DNA of 64,000 bases from CAUTYU01 sp963545205 (GTDB lineage: Bacteria; Desulfobacterota; Desulfovibrionia; Desulfovibrionales; Desulfomicrobiaceae), in assembly GCA_963545205.1 (NCBI GenBank), contig CAUUHW010000001.1, positions 124,001 through 188,000 on the forward strand. The letters are read 5' to 3'. The translations under genes were made by a program, and so were the position numbers. Shown in pieces: positions 41,622 to 50,305 of the stretch (the stretch's first letter is position 1; each line of letters begins with the position of its first letter). The notes under the pieces were generated by a model. The model searched no databases and had not been told where the DNA came from. It saw only the letters and a program-made list of their open reading frames with translations.

Positions 41622-42543
41622 ATGTACGACGGGCATGCCGTCAATCTGTGGTGAAAGTCCACGTAGGGCGTAGTTGCCGACGACCCCCATAGCGACTCCC
41701 AAGGTATGCATCGCGAGGTGCAGGCGAGAGGAAGGGATAGCGAAATCGTAGTCTGACGAACAGAAACCTGATACCAAGGCACATACGGCGGATAAGTGGG
41801 CATGAAGTCACGAAGTCCAGAAGGCAATCGTAACCCGTATGGCAGATTAGGCAGGGAGACGAGGAAAGATTGATGACTTATCCCGTGAGGTCTCGTGAGC
41901 AGAGAAATCTGTAGTAACAACGAATCACGAGAAGTCAGCCAAGGTCATAGTAGTTAAGAAACTTCTGTAATGGAAGTGGAGCGAAGGAGCGAACAATCCA
42001 AGGTCAAATGGAACTCTGAAGGTAAATATTCATGCTTGACGAGAACGATAGTAGTGAAGACGCAACAGAGCGAAACGTTCAGCGGAAGGTAGAGCAAAGG
42101 ATATGCGAGCAGAGGAAGGAAAGGAGACAACTCCATGTCTGAACTTTTGGAGGAAATCCTAAGTAGAGAAAACGTGATGCTTGCGTACAAAAGAGTGAAA
42201 GCCAGCTAAACGAACTGGACAAGGAACTCGAAGCAAGAGGACTTCACTTTGTCAGATATGCAGATACTGTGTAATTGCAGTAGGAAGTGTGGAAGAAACC
42301 TGGCAAACGAATGTGGGGTTTAAGGAAACTCGGAGCACCCGAGTGGATGGCGAGAAAGTCAGTAGGCTTTGGGAATCACTATCAAGCGGTTTGCAGAACA
42401 ACAGGGCTTCATCTCATCAGCAAAGAAATCCCCGCACGGCGAGGACTTCTGAATTGCTTGGATTATTACTTGGATTGAACCGCCGTATGCCGAATGGCAC
42501 GCACGGTGGTGTGAGAGGGGCTACAGGTTAGCCCCTGCTCGAT
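41622..42543 (+). mobile_element. Group II intron with deleted intron-encoded protein
   Basis: The 5' part (GTACGACGGGCATGCCGTCA, with GGTGAAAGTCCAC shortly after) reads as a group II intron domain I start. Domain V is recognisable near 42476-42520: GAACCGCCGTATGCCGAATG with GGCACGCACGGTGGTGTGAG, and the domain VI stem GGGGCTA...TAGCCCC follows, ending CTCGAT at 42543. Inside, MSELLEEILSRENVMLAYKR (ATG 42135) is the N-terminus of a LtrA-like reverse transcriptase, followed after a stop by LNELDKELEARGLHFVRYAD and by a C-terminal remnant near 42312-42478 (KLGAPEWMARK...LLNCLDYYL). The middle of the protein is missing and frames are broken. The YADD active site reads YADT. The ribozyme ends are kept, so it could only move with help from another intron's protein. 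Confidence 0.8.
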
Positions 42544-42564
42544 TTCATATTGTTTTGAGTTGTC

Positions 42565-44757
42565 TTATTTTTTTCTGTCTGAGCGTCCGCCACGGCCATT
42601 GCCGCCGGAACGGCCCTTGTTTTGCGCGGCTTCGTAATCGAACTCTTCTCCTGCCTCCTCCATCAGCACAGCCAGACGGCTCAGGCGCAGTTTGCCGTTG
42701 TTTTCAATGGCAATAACCTTGACCTTGATTTTGTCTCCTTCGCGCACAACATCGGTAACATTTTGTACCCGTCCGCGGTCAAGCTGGGAAACGTGAACAA
42801 GTCCTTCTACACCGGGCAGAATTTCAACAAAGGCTCCAAAATCAACAAGTTTTTTGACAACAGCATCGTAGGTTTTGCCCATTTCAGCTTTCTGGTCGTA
42901 AAAAAGAACCATTTCTCTGGCCCGCTGAAGCGAATCCTGGGTCGGGGCGAAAATTGAAACCTTGCCGTCATCTTCAATGTCAATGGAGGCATCGGTTGCC
43001 GCGGTAATGGCTTTGATGTTTTTCCCGCCAGGGCCAATAACATCGCGGATTTTGCTTGTATCCACATACACAATATCCATCTGCGGCGCGTAGCGGGAAA
43101 GTTCCTCACGCGGTTTTTCCAGACTGGCCTGCATGGTATCCAGAATATGCAGTCGCGCGTCTTTGGCCTGAGCAAGCGCCTTGCTCATAACCTCGGTCGG
43201 GATACCCGCGATTTTGATGTCCATCTGGATAGCGGTGATGCCGTCTCGTGTTCCGGCAACCTTGAAGTCCATATCGCCGAGATGGTCTTCATCGCCCAGA
43301 ATATCTGTTAAAACGAGGTACTCTCCCTCTTCCTTAATAAGCCCCATGGCAATACCAGCTACCGGCTCCTTGATTGGCACGCCCGCATCCATCAGCGAAA
43401 GTGTGCTGCCGCAGACAGTGGCCATTGATGAAGAACCGTTACTTTCCATAACCTCAGACACAACCCGCAGGGTAAATGGAAAATCGTCCGTGTCCGGCAG
43501 TACCGGAGTCAGTGCCCGCTCAGCCAGGGTGCCGTGTCCGATTTCGCGCCTGGACGGGCCGCGCAGCGGACGGACTTCTCCGACACAGTAGGGCGGAAAA
43601 TTATAGTGGAGCATAAAGCGTTTGTTTTCTTCTCCGGTCAGGGTTTCAACGCGCTGTTCGTCACGGGTGCTGCCGAGTGTGGCAATACAAAGCGCTTTTG
43701 TTTCTCCGCGGGCAAAAAGGGCAGAGCCATGTGTGCGCGGCAGCAGACCGGTTTCTATTTTAAGCGGGCGTACTGTGGTCAGGTCACGGCCGTCAATCCG
43801 TGTTTTTTCGGTGACAATACGTTTGCGGACAATATCTTTTTCCTGCTCTTCCCAGATCATGTCAAACTGTTTGAGGCGGTCGGGCTGGTCGGCAAACTGT
43901 TCACGCAGGGATTCCAGAACATCTGTTCTGGCCTTGCTTTTTGCTGTTTTGCGGGCCATTTTTTCAGGCACGCGCAGGGCCGCTGACAGGGATTCACGTC
44001 CCTTGGCAACAATCAGCTTTTCAAGTTCCGTATCCTTGGCCGGTACGCTGACCTGATACTTGGGTTTACCGGCCTGACTCATCAGTTCTTCCTGCATATC
44101 AAGCAGCGGCTGGAGTTGCGTGTGCCCCCAGGTAATGGCTTCGGCCAGTGTGGATTCCGGCAGAAAATTCGCGCCGCCTTCAACCATGACAACAGCGTCC
44201 CGACTGCCGGCCATAACCAGATTGAGCTTGCTCTGTTCCATAACGTCGCGGTCAGGATTAAAAACAAACTGGCCACCCACGTAGCCGATTCTGGCCCCGG
44301 CAATCGGGCCCTGAAAAGGAATAGATGAGATCTGCAGGGCCGCGGACGCTCCGGTAATCGCCAGTACGTCAGGATCCTGGTTCGGATCGGAAGACAGAAC
44401 AGTGGCAATAACCTGAATTTCATTGCCTATACCTTCCGGAAACAGCGGACGGATCGGGCGGTCAATCAGGCGTGAAACAAGGGTCTCACGGTCGGTGGGA
44501 CGACCAATTTCACGCCGAAAATAGCCCCCCGGAATCCGGCCGGCAGCGTAAATCATTTCCTGATAGTTGACCACAAGCGGCAAAAAATCTACCTCCCGGT
44601 CAAGAGCCTGGCTTTGAGCCGTGACCAAGACAATGGTATCCGCGCACTGAATCCAGACCGCGCCATCGGCCTGACAGGCCAAGCGGCCGGTTTCCAGGCT
44701 GATGGTATGTTTTCCCATTGGGATTGAAACTTTTTTTACATCAAAAATATCAGACAT
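42565..44757 (-). CDS. pnp: Polyribonucleotide nucleotidyltransferase
   Basis: Phosphorolytic 3'-5' exoribonuclease. 730 residues from ATG 44757, which has AGAGG upstream and gives the conserved MSDIFDVKKVSIPMGKHTIS start. Two RNase PH cores are present (for example RPLFPEGIGNEIQVIATVLS and GEVRPLRGPSRREIGHGTLA, then TDDFPFTLRVVSEVMESNGS), then a KH domain (IRDVIGPGGKNIKAITAATD) and an S1 domain (AFVEILPGVEGLVHVSQLDR). The tail is Gly-Arg rich. Downstream, the group II intron begins 22 bp after the stop. Upstream, a strong hairpin separates it from rpsO. Confidence 0.97.
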   Translation of the reverse strand: MSDIFDVKKVSIPMGKHTISLETGRLACQADGAVWIQCADTIVLVTAQSQALDREVDFLPLVVNYQEMIYAAGRIPGGYFRREIGRPTDRETLVSRLIDRPIRPLFPEGIGNEIQVIATVLSSDPNQDPDVLAITGASAALQISSIPFQGPIAGARIGYVGGQFVFNPDRDVMEQSKLNLVMAGSRDAVVMVEGGANFLPESTLAEAITWGHTQLQPLLDMQEELMSQAGKPKYQVSVPAKDTELEKLIVAKGRESLSAALRVPEKMARKTAKSKARTDVLESLREQFADQPDRLKQFDMIWEEQEKDIVRKRIVTEKTRIDGRDLTTVRPLKIETGLLPRTHGSALFARGETKALCIATLGSTRDEQRVETLTGEENKRFMLHYNFPPYCVGEVRPLRGPSRREIGHGTLAERALTPVLPDTDDFPFTLRVVSEVMESNGSSSMATVCGSTLSLMDAGVPIKEPVAGIAMGLIKEEGEYLVLTDILGDEDHLGDMDFKVAGTRDGITAIQMDIKIAGIPTEVMSKALAQAKDARLHILDTMQASLEKPREELSRYAPQMDIVYVDTSKIRDVIGPGGKNIKAITAATDASIDIEDDGKVSIFAPTQDSLQRAREMVLFYDQKAEMGKTYDAVVKKLVDFGAFVEILPGVEGLVHVSQLDRGRVQNVTDVVREGDKIKVKVIAIENNGKLRLSRLAVLMEEAGEEFDYEAAQNKGRSGGNGRGGRSDRKK

Positions 44758-44891
44758 AGAATCCTCTTTTGGGACGAAATCGTGTCCCTGTTTTGATACG
44801 GTGGATGCGCGAATGGAAGAACACGTCACAAATCTGACCTGATTTTCCATTCTCACATCCACAAGATTGATGCCTTGCGGCAGATAGAATG

Positions 44892-44921
44892 AACCGGACA
44901 GACCAACAAGCCTGTCCGGTT
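44892..44921 (-). promoter_or_regulatory. rpsO-pnp intercistronic stem-loop
   Basis: AACCGGACAG and CTGTCCGGTT form a ten-base perfect stem with a ten-base loop in the space between rpsO and pnp. No U-run follows. In E. coli this space has the rpsO terminator and an RNase III site through which PNPase controls its own mRNA; a similar processing role is inferred here. Confidence 0.6.
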
Positions 44922-44926
44922 GGGCA

Positions 44927-45196
44927 TTACTTGCGCAAATTGAGTTTGGCAATAATATCGCGGTAACGCTGAATGTCTTTTTTCTTGAGATAGTTCAGCA
45001 GCATTCTTCTTTTTCCAACCAGTCTGAGCAGACCGGTACGGGAGTGATAGTCTTTTTTATGCTCCTTGAAGTGGTCGGTCAGATAGTTGATACGGAAGCT
45101 CAAAAGGGCGATCTGGACTTCCGGTGAGCCGGTATCGCCTTCATGCTGACTGTACTTTTCAATAATCTCTTTTTTCTTTTCCGGTGTAATAGCCAC
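44927..45196 (-). CDS. rpsO: Ribosomal protein S15
   Basis: 89 residues, the normal length. The sequence begins AITPEKKKEIIEKYSQHEGD and continues TGSPEVQIALLSFRINYLT, RTGLLRLVGKRRMLLNYLKK, all conserved. The start is a GTG at 45196, with AGGAGAACTGCT upstream, rather than an upstream ATG. Binds 16S rRNA in the 30S platform. It follows truB by 22 bp in the usual truB-rpsO-pnp order. Confidence 0.97.
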   Translation of the reverse strand: MAITPEKKKEIIEKYSQHEGDTGSPEVQIALLSFRINYLTDHFKEHKKDYHSRTGLLRLVGKRRMLLNYLKKKDIQRYRDIIAKLNLRK

Positions 45197-45218
45197 AGCA
45201 GTTCTCCTTAGAAAGAGG

Positions 45219-46151
45219 TTAGTCCGGGAGGTCTTCCTGCCACAGTCCGCGTAACGAAGCCCAGTGCGGCCGGCCATGTACTTCTTCGCACTGCGCGAGT
45301 GCCAGGGGACGGCCTTCACTGTCCAGAAAAAAAGCCTTTGTTCCCAGGTCGGCGGGAAGATCGCCAACCTGATCCGCAGGAAGACGCATACCGTTGCGTA
45401 TCGCCTTTTCCAGCGGTGGCGGGAGTATCTTTCGCGGCCAATGCGGCAGGCACTGGTCAAGCGGAATGAGATATTCCTCTAACTGTGCTTTTTTCTGGGC
45501 CAGAGTGTCAAACTCAACTGCCTGTTTGAGACAGAAAGGATGACAACATTCTCTGCGCAGGGCTGTCAGTATCGCCCCACACCCTAACCGTTTCCCCAAG
45601 CTGTGGGCGAGGGAACGGATATAGGTGCCCTGAGAGCAGGTAACCCGGAAGGTTACAAAAGGAAGCTGAACCAAAATCAGCTCCACTGAAAAAATCTGAA
45701 TCGGCTTTTCTTTCACAGGAACTTCTTGCCCGCGCCGCTGCAGGGTGTAAAGCGGAGTCCCCTTGTATTTGGCTGCTGAAACCGGCGGCACAATCTGGGT
45801 TTTCAGCTCGCTCCAGGCCAGGATTTCTTTGCCTACCTCTTCTTCCGTGAGGTGCTGCCAGGGACTTTGGGCCACGCATTTTCCCTGCCGGTCGTAGCTG
45901 TCAGTTTCCCTGCCCAGTTCAAGCTGGCCGGAGTACACCTTATATTCATTTGAAAGATAGGGTGCGATCTTGGTGCCCTGTCCCAGCATCACCAGCAGCA
46001 CTCCGGTAGCCATGGGATCAAGGGTTCCGGCATGGCCGATTTTTTTTTGCCGGTGTTCTCTTTTCAAGGTATTCAAACAGGCCGTGGAAGTTGGGCCTTC
46101 CGGCTTATCCACGACAAGCAGGCCGTGCAGCTGTGTTTTTTGCTCTTTCAA
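45219..46151 (-). CDS. truB: tRNA pseudouridine-55 synthase TruB
   Basis: Converts U55 of the tRNA T-loop to pseudouridine. LHGLLVVDKPEGPTSTACLN begins the fold, and KKIGHAGTLDPMATGVLLVM carries the catalytic Asp in GTLDP. RPRKI-like and PUA-like C-terminal sequence follows to 310 residues. The start overlaps the nrnA stop by 4 nt (ATGA), so the pair is co-translated. Order is as in many bacteria between nrnA/rbfA and rpsO. Confidence 0.96.
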   Translation of the reverse strand: MKEQKTQLHGLLVVDKPEGPTSTACLNTLKREHRQKKIGHAGTLDPMATGVLLVMLGQGTKIAPYLSNEYKVYSGQLELGRETDSYDRQGKCVAQSPWQHLTEEEVGKEILAWSELKTQIVPPVSAAKYKGTPLYTLQRRGQEVPVKEKPIQIFSVELILVQLPFVTFRVTCSQGTYIRSLAHSLGKRLGCGAILTALRRECCHPFCLKQAVEFDTLAQKKAQLEEYLIPLDQCLPHWPRKILPPPLEKAIRNGMRLPADQVGDLPADLGTKAFFLDSEGRPLALAQCEEVHGRPHWASLRGLWQEDLPD

Positions 46152-47128
46152 TCCACAATTTCCTTATGGAAAAGAGCCTGTTGCAGGTGGCGGACAATCA
46201 TGTCTTCTGCCTGTTGCAGGCTGGCTGCCATTTTTCCGCCAGCGGCATTTCTATGTCCTCCTCCTCCAAAATGAGAGGCCGTAGTCCGAATATCTGTATT
46301 TCCAAAAGAGCGCAAACTAAATTTTGTCTGGCCGTCCTGCTCTTCCCGTAAAGACAGGGCCGCGAGCACGCCCTTGATTTGAAGAACAGAAGACACCAGA
46401 TCCTCACAGGCACTGCTGTCCGTGTGCGTCTGTTTGAACATCTTCTGACTCACGCTGACAACCGCTATCCGTCCCTGGCTGTGCATGCGCAGTTCCTGCA
46501 AGGCCAGCGCGTGCAGGCGGAGCTGATTGGCTGTTCTTTGATTTTTGACCAAGGCGTTAAACGTACCGGGGTCAAGACCGCAACGCAAGATTTCAGCCGC
46601 CATTTCCATTGTTCTGGGGCGGGTGTTCCCATAACTGAAGTAACCTGAATCCGTAACTAGGGCCAGATAAACAGCCGCGCCAAGGCCTCCGTCAAGTGAA
46701 AAACCCAGCTCAAGAGCAAGTTCTCCAATCATTTCCCCGACAGAAGAACGACCGGGGTCAACCCAGTTCAGCTCGCCAAATTCAGGGTTGCCCAGATGGT
46801 GGTCAATATTCAGCACCCGGCACTGTTGGAGGTGACTTTCCAGTGCTTCTCCAACCCGGTAAGCATCGCCGCTGTCAACAATAATCACATTCGCGGGTAT
46901 TGACTGAGGCAGCTCTGAACATATGGGAGCGGGCAGCTCAAGCCACTGAAAGCGTTCGGGAAGACCTGATTCGTTATACAGGACAAACCGTTTGCCAAGT
47001 CTTTGCAATAAAAAGCCGGCAGCGACAGTGGCTCCAATGGCGTCTCCGTCCGGCGCGAAATGTCCGGCTACAAGAAACTTATCTTCTTTTTTAAGAAAAT
47101 CAAGGATTGGGGTGAAATTATGTTGCAT
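46148..47128 (-). CDS. nrnA: DHH-family phosphoesterase, NrnA-like (oligoribonuclease/pAp phosphatase)
   Basis: 326 residues with DHH/DHHA1 architecture: FLVAGHFAPDGDAIGATVAA, VIIVDSGDAYRVG, LNIDHHLGNPEFGELN (the DHH motif), YFSYGNTRPRTMEMAAEIL, and FGGGGHRNAAGGKMAASLQQ of the DHHA1 domain. Degrades short RNAs and 3'-phosphoadenosine phosphate in NrnA. The ATG at 47128 is preferred; the frame extends to 47179 but lies inside rbfA. It overlaps the end of rbfA by 11 nt. If 3'-phosphonucleotides arise from the phosphoramidate pathway at 4944, an enzyme of this sort could recycle them. Confidence 0.9.
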   Translation of the reverse strand: MQHNFTPILDFLKKEDKFLVAGHFAPDGDAIGATVAAGFLLQRLGKRFVLYNESGLPERFQWLELPAPICSELPQSIPANVIIVDSGDAYRVGEALESHLQQCRVLNIDHHLGNPEFGELNWVDPGRSSVGEMIGELALELGFSLDGGLGAAVYLALVTDSGYFSYGNTRPRTMEMAAEILRCGLDPGTFNALVKNQRTANQLRLHALALQELRMHSQGRIAVVSVSQKMFKQTHTDSSACEDLVSSVLQIKGVLAALSLREEQDGQTKFSLRSFGNTDIRTTASHFGGGGHRNAAGGKMAASLQQAEDMIVRHLQQALFHKEIVD

Positions 47129-47444
47129 AGACCATGTTTTCCAGAAAATCATCCCAAACAAAACGCAGCTGCGGAACACTTCGCAGGCGCAGTCTGCTGC
47201 CCAGCTGGGTACGAAAAAAGCCCGTGGCCTGTTTTAGACCCCGCTCAATCTCGGGCTGTCTGCTCTTGCCCTCAATATGCGTGTACATGATTTCAACAAT
47301 ACTCATATCCGTGTTCATGCACGCGCCGGTGATTGTGACCAGTTCCAGGCGAGGATCTGCCGTTTCTTCGGTCAGGATTCGTCCCAGTTCTCTGGCGATC
47401 TGATCCGCCTTTTGAAAGGCTCTGCGTGATTGCGCTTTTTGCAT
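47118..47444 (-). CDS. rbfA: Ribosome-binding factor A
   Basis: 108 residues, normal for RbfA. The KH-type fold is visible as FQKADQIARELGRILTEETA, DPRLELVTITGACMNTDMSI and LRSVPQLRFVWDDFLE. Helps mature the 16S rRNA 5' end and cold adaptation. It is 15 bp downstream of infB and overlaps nrnA by 11 nt. Confidence 0.94.
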   Translation of the reverse strand: MQKAQSRRAFQKADQIARELGRILTEETADPRLELVTITGACMNTDMSIVEIMYTHIEGKSRQPEIERGLKQATGFFRTQLGSRLRLRSVPQLRFVWDDFLENMVYAT

Positions 47445-47459
47445 CTGTTGTTTCCCGGC

Positions 47460-50051
47460 CTAGTCCAAAGTGGCCTTTTCTTCCTTTTCTTCAAAGGCGT
47501 CAATGATATCGCCAACCTTGATGTCGTTGAATTTTTCAAGACCAGCCCCGCATTCAAAGCCTTTGGCAACCTCGCGGGCATCGTCCTTGAAGCGTTTCAG
47601 GGAGCTGAGTTTACCGGTGTAGATAACAACTCCTTCACGCAGCAGACGGACTCCGGCGTTGCGTTTGAGCTTGCCGTCATTGACCATACAACCGGCAATG
47701 GTTCCGATTCTGGGAACACTGAATATTTCAAGAACCGTTGCCTGTCCAAGGTACTGTTCGCTGATGATCGGAGCGAGCATGCCGGCCATGGCGTCCTTGA
47801 TTTCGCCAATCAGCTTGTAGATGATGTCGTAGAAACGGATTTCAACCTGTTCCTGTTCGGCGATTTCTTTTACCTTTGCGGTTGGCCGGACATTAAATCC
47901 AATCAGAATCGCGCCTGATGCCGCGGCCAGCAAAATGTCCGCTTCGCGGATCGCGCCTGTTCCGGCGTGAACAATATTGACCTTGACCTCATCCGTGGAC
48001 AGCTTGTTCAGCGAGTCAATAATCGCGCCCTGCGAACCAAAGACATCTGTTTTCAGTACCAGATTGAGGGTTTTGACCTCTCCATCAGCCTTGCTGGCCA
48101 GAAATGTTTCGAGCGTCACCTTGCTTTCCGCGGCCAGTGCTTTGGCCCGTTGTTTGCTGTGGCGGATTTCGGCAATCTTGCGCGCGATTTTTTCATCAGC
48201 AACAACAACAAATTCATCTCCGGCGTCCGGTACGCCTTCCATACCCAGAACCTCAACCGGAATTGACGGGCCAGCGTGCTTGATTTTTTTACCCTGGTCG
48301 CTGAAAAGGGCGCGCAGTTTGCCGCTGTGCACGCCGCAAACAAAGGCATCTCCCTGGTGCAGGGTTCCTTCCTGTACCAGCACTGTGGCAACCGGGCCGC
48401 GGCCTTTATCGAGCTTGGCCTCAATAATATGGCCAAGAGCACGTTTGTCAGGATTGGCCTTCAAATCCAGTACCTCTGCCTGCAAGGCGACAAGTTCCAG
48501 CAGGTCGTCAAGGCCGATTCTGGCTTTGGCCGACACTTCGGAAAAAATGGTTTCTCCGCCCCATTCTTCAGGAGTCAGACCGAGCTCGGCCAGTTCACGC
48601 TTGACGCGGTCTGGATTGGCCCCTTCCTTGTCAATCTTGTTCACCGCAACAACAATGGGAACTCCTGCCGCCTTGGAGTGACTGACGGCTTCCCGTGTCT
48701 GTTCCATAACGCCGTCATCAGCGGCAACAACCAGGATAACGAGATCGGTGATCTGGGCTCCGCGCATGCGCATGGCTGTAAAAGCTTCGTGTCCGGGCGT
48801 GTCCAGAAAAACGATTTCTCCCCGACTGGTCTGAACGTGGTATGCGCCAATATGCTGGGTGATACCGCCGGCTTCTCCCGCTGTAACGCTTGACTGGCGA
48901 ATAGCGTCAAGCAGTGAGGTCTTTCCGTGGTCAACGTGCCCCATAATGGTTACAACAGGCGGACGCGGCTTGAGCTGCTCTTCCGTGTCCGGTTCCTGCG
49001 TGAGCAGGAACGATTCTTCATTAAAGCTGAAACTTTCAACCTCAAAATCATATTCAACGGCGATTAAAGATGCGGTTTCAACATCAATGGACTGGTTGAT
49101 AGTGGCCATAATGCCCATGCCAAACAGGAGTTTGATGATTTCCTGGGCCCTGACTCCAAGCTCCTGAGCCAGATCGCCAATACGGATATGGTCTTCCATT
49201 CTGATTTTGCGCTTGGAAGCCCGTAGCGGCTGGGTAACCGGAGCCTGTTCCTTGACCTGCTTTTTGGCGGGTTTGCTTCTTCTGGCCGGTTTTTTCCGGG
49301 GTTGGTTTCTTTCTGAGGCTTCGCTGTCTTTTTCCGACCATAAATCCTGTACCTCTTCCGCGTCATCGTGGTAGAGATCGGCCGCTTCGACAATCCGTTT
49401 GTCTTTTTTCCGCATCCCCTTGCTTTTTTTCTTTTTGGGGCCGCCTTCTTCCTTGTCCAGCTCTTTTTTCAGAAAATCTTCCTTTGGAGCGTGAGCGGGT
49501 TTATGGCCGGGCATAGGCTGGATAACAGGTTCCGGCTCTGTTTCTTTTTTTTCTTCCCTGACAATGGCCGGACGGGAAATGATTCGCGCCTGTGGAGTGG
49601 CTTCCGGTTGCTGTTTTTGGACTCGGGGTTCTTTTTTCTTTTTTTGGGGAGCTTGTGTCGACTTTATCTCTTCTTTTTCCTGTTTGTCTTGTTCTTGTAT
49701 TTGTTCTGGAGCAAGAGTTTCAACTTCCTGAACGGTTTTTTCTTCTCGCGCGGGAGCGTGCTGAACTGTCGGAGATTTTTTTTCAGAAGGAGCCTCGGCC
49801 TGAGGCGCTGGCTTTTCTTCTTGAGGTTCGCTGGCTTTTTTTCTGCGGCGGATAATAATCCTGGCTTCCTCTTTGGGTTCTTCTTCCGTCTGGGGATTTT
49901 GGGCCGCTTTTATTGTTTCGCGCACGATTTTTTCTTCCTCGTCTGTCAGGCCACTGCTGTGGTATTTACCTGTAATTCCTTTTTGTTCCAGAATCCCGAT
50001 CAGCTCTTTATTGCTGATGTTGAGTTCCTTTGACAGATCATTGACTCTCAT
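47460..50051 (-). CDS. infB: Translation initiation factor IF-2
   Basis: About 863 residues. The N-terminus (MRVNDLSKELNISNKELIGI) is the IF2-N motif; then a long Lys/Glu/Pro-rich linker to about residue 330. The GTPase core follows: MGHVDHGKTSLLDAIRQSSV (G1), DTPGHEAFTAMRMRGA (G3), AVNKIDKEGANP (G4) and SAKARIGLDDLL (G5), then the C-terminal domains. The ATG at 50051 is chosen over 50069 because it gives the conserved start. It lies behind ylxR with a small overlap. Brings initiator tRNA to the 30S subunit. Confidence 0.96.
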   Translation of the reverse strand: MRVNDLSKELNISNKELIGILEQKGITGKYHSSGLTDEEEKIVRETIKAAQNPQTEEEPKEEARIIIRRRKKASEPQEEKPAPQAEAPSEKKSPTVQHAPAREEKTVQEVETLAPEQIQEQDKQEKEEIKSTQAPQKKKKEPRVQKQQPEATPQARIISRPAIVREEKKETEPEPVIQPMPGHKPAHAPKEDFLKKELDKEEGGPKKKKSKGMRKKDKRIVEAADLYHDDAEEVQDLWSEKDSEASERNQPRKKPARRSKPAKKQVKEQAPVTQPLRASKRKIRMEDHIRIGDLAQELGVRAQEIIKLLFGMGIMATINQSIDVETASLIAVEYDFEVESFSFNEESFLLTQEPDTEEQLKPRPPVVTIMGHVDHGKTSLLDAIRQSSVTAGEAGGITQHIGAYHVQTSRGEIVFLDTPGHEAFTAMRMRGAQITDLVILVVAADDGVMEQTREAVSHSKAAGVPIVVAVNKIDKEGANPDRVKRELAELGLTPEEWGGETIFSEVSAKARIGLDDLLELVALQAEVLDLKANPDKRALGHIIEAKLDKGRGPVATVLVQEGTLHQGDAFVCGVHSGKLRALFSDQGKKIKHAGPSIPVEVLGMEGVPDAGDEFVVVADEKIARKIAEIRHSKQRAKALAAESKVTLETFLASKADGEVKTLNLVLKTDVFGSQGAIIDSLNKLSTDEVKVNIVHAGTGAIREADILLAAASGAILIGFNVRPTAKVKEIAEQEQVEIRFYDIIYKLIGEIKDAMAGMLAPIISEQYLGQATVLEIFSVPRIGTIAGCMVNDGKLKRNAGVRLLREGVVIYTGKLSSLKRFKDDAREVAKGFECGAGLEKFNDIKVGDIIDAFEEKEEKATLD

Positions 50052-50301
50052 TGTGCTTTTTCGCTCCATTTTTTACTTTGCGACCGGGCCGGAAGCGCGG
50101 TTTTTTTCTCTGACAAACAGGAGACTGACAGAAATAGTAGCCTCGCCCTTCTTTTTTTGAGCCGGCATCAGGGAGAAAAAGTCCAGGCGCCGGGTATGTA
50201 AAGCGTTCCAGTTCTTTTTGTGGGAATTTCTGGCGGCAGACAACACAGGTTCTGACCGGTGTATGCCTGGTCATTGGCACGCTATTTTTTCTTTCGCCCA
50301 C
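50038..50301 (-). CDS. ylxR: YlxR-family RNA-binding protein (DUF448)
   Basis: 87 residues, between nusA and infB as usual. TPVRTCVVCRQKFPQKELER has the family CxxC, followed by GRGYYFCQSPVCQRKK, with further Cys. Thought to bind RNA in translation or transcription regulation; its role is only partly known. The start is a GTG at 50301, 4 bp after the nusA stop; an ATG at 50274 (MTRHTPVRTC) is possible. Confidence 0.88.
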   Translation of the reverse strand: MGERKNSVPMTRHTPVRTCVVCRQKFPQKELERFTYPAPGLFLPDAGSKKEGRGYYFCQSPVCQRKKPRFRPGRKVKNGAKKHNESQ

Positions 50302-50305
50302 GCTG

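Noticed and set aside
49368..50033. Long plus-strand frame opposite infB
   Set aside because: Phe/Leu-rich antisense of the Lys/Glu-rich IF-2 linker, with no ribosome site.
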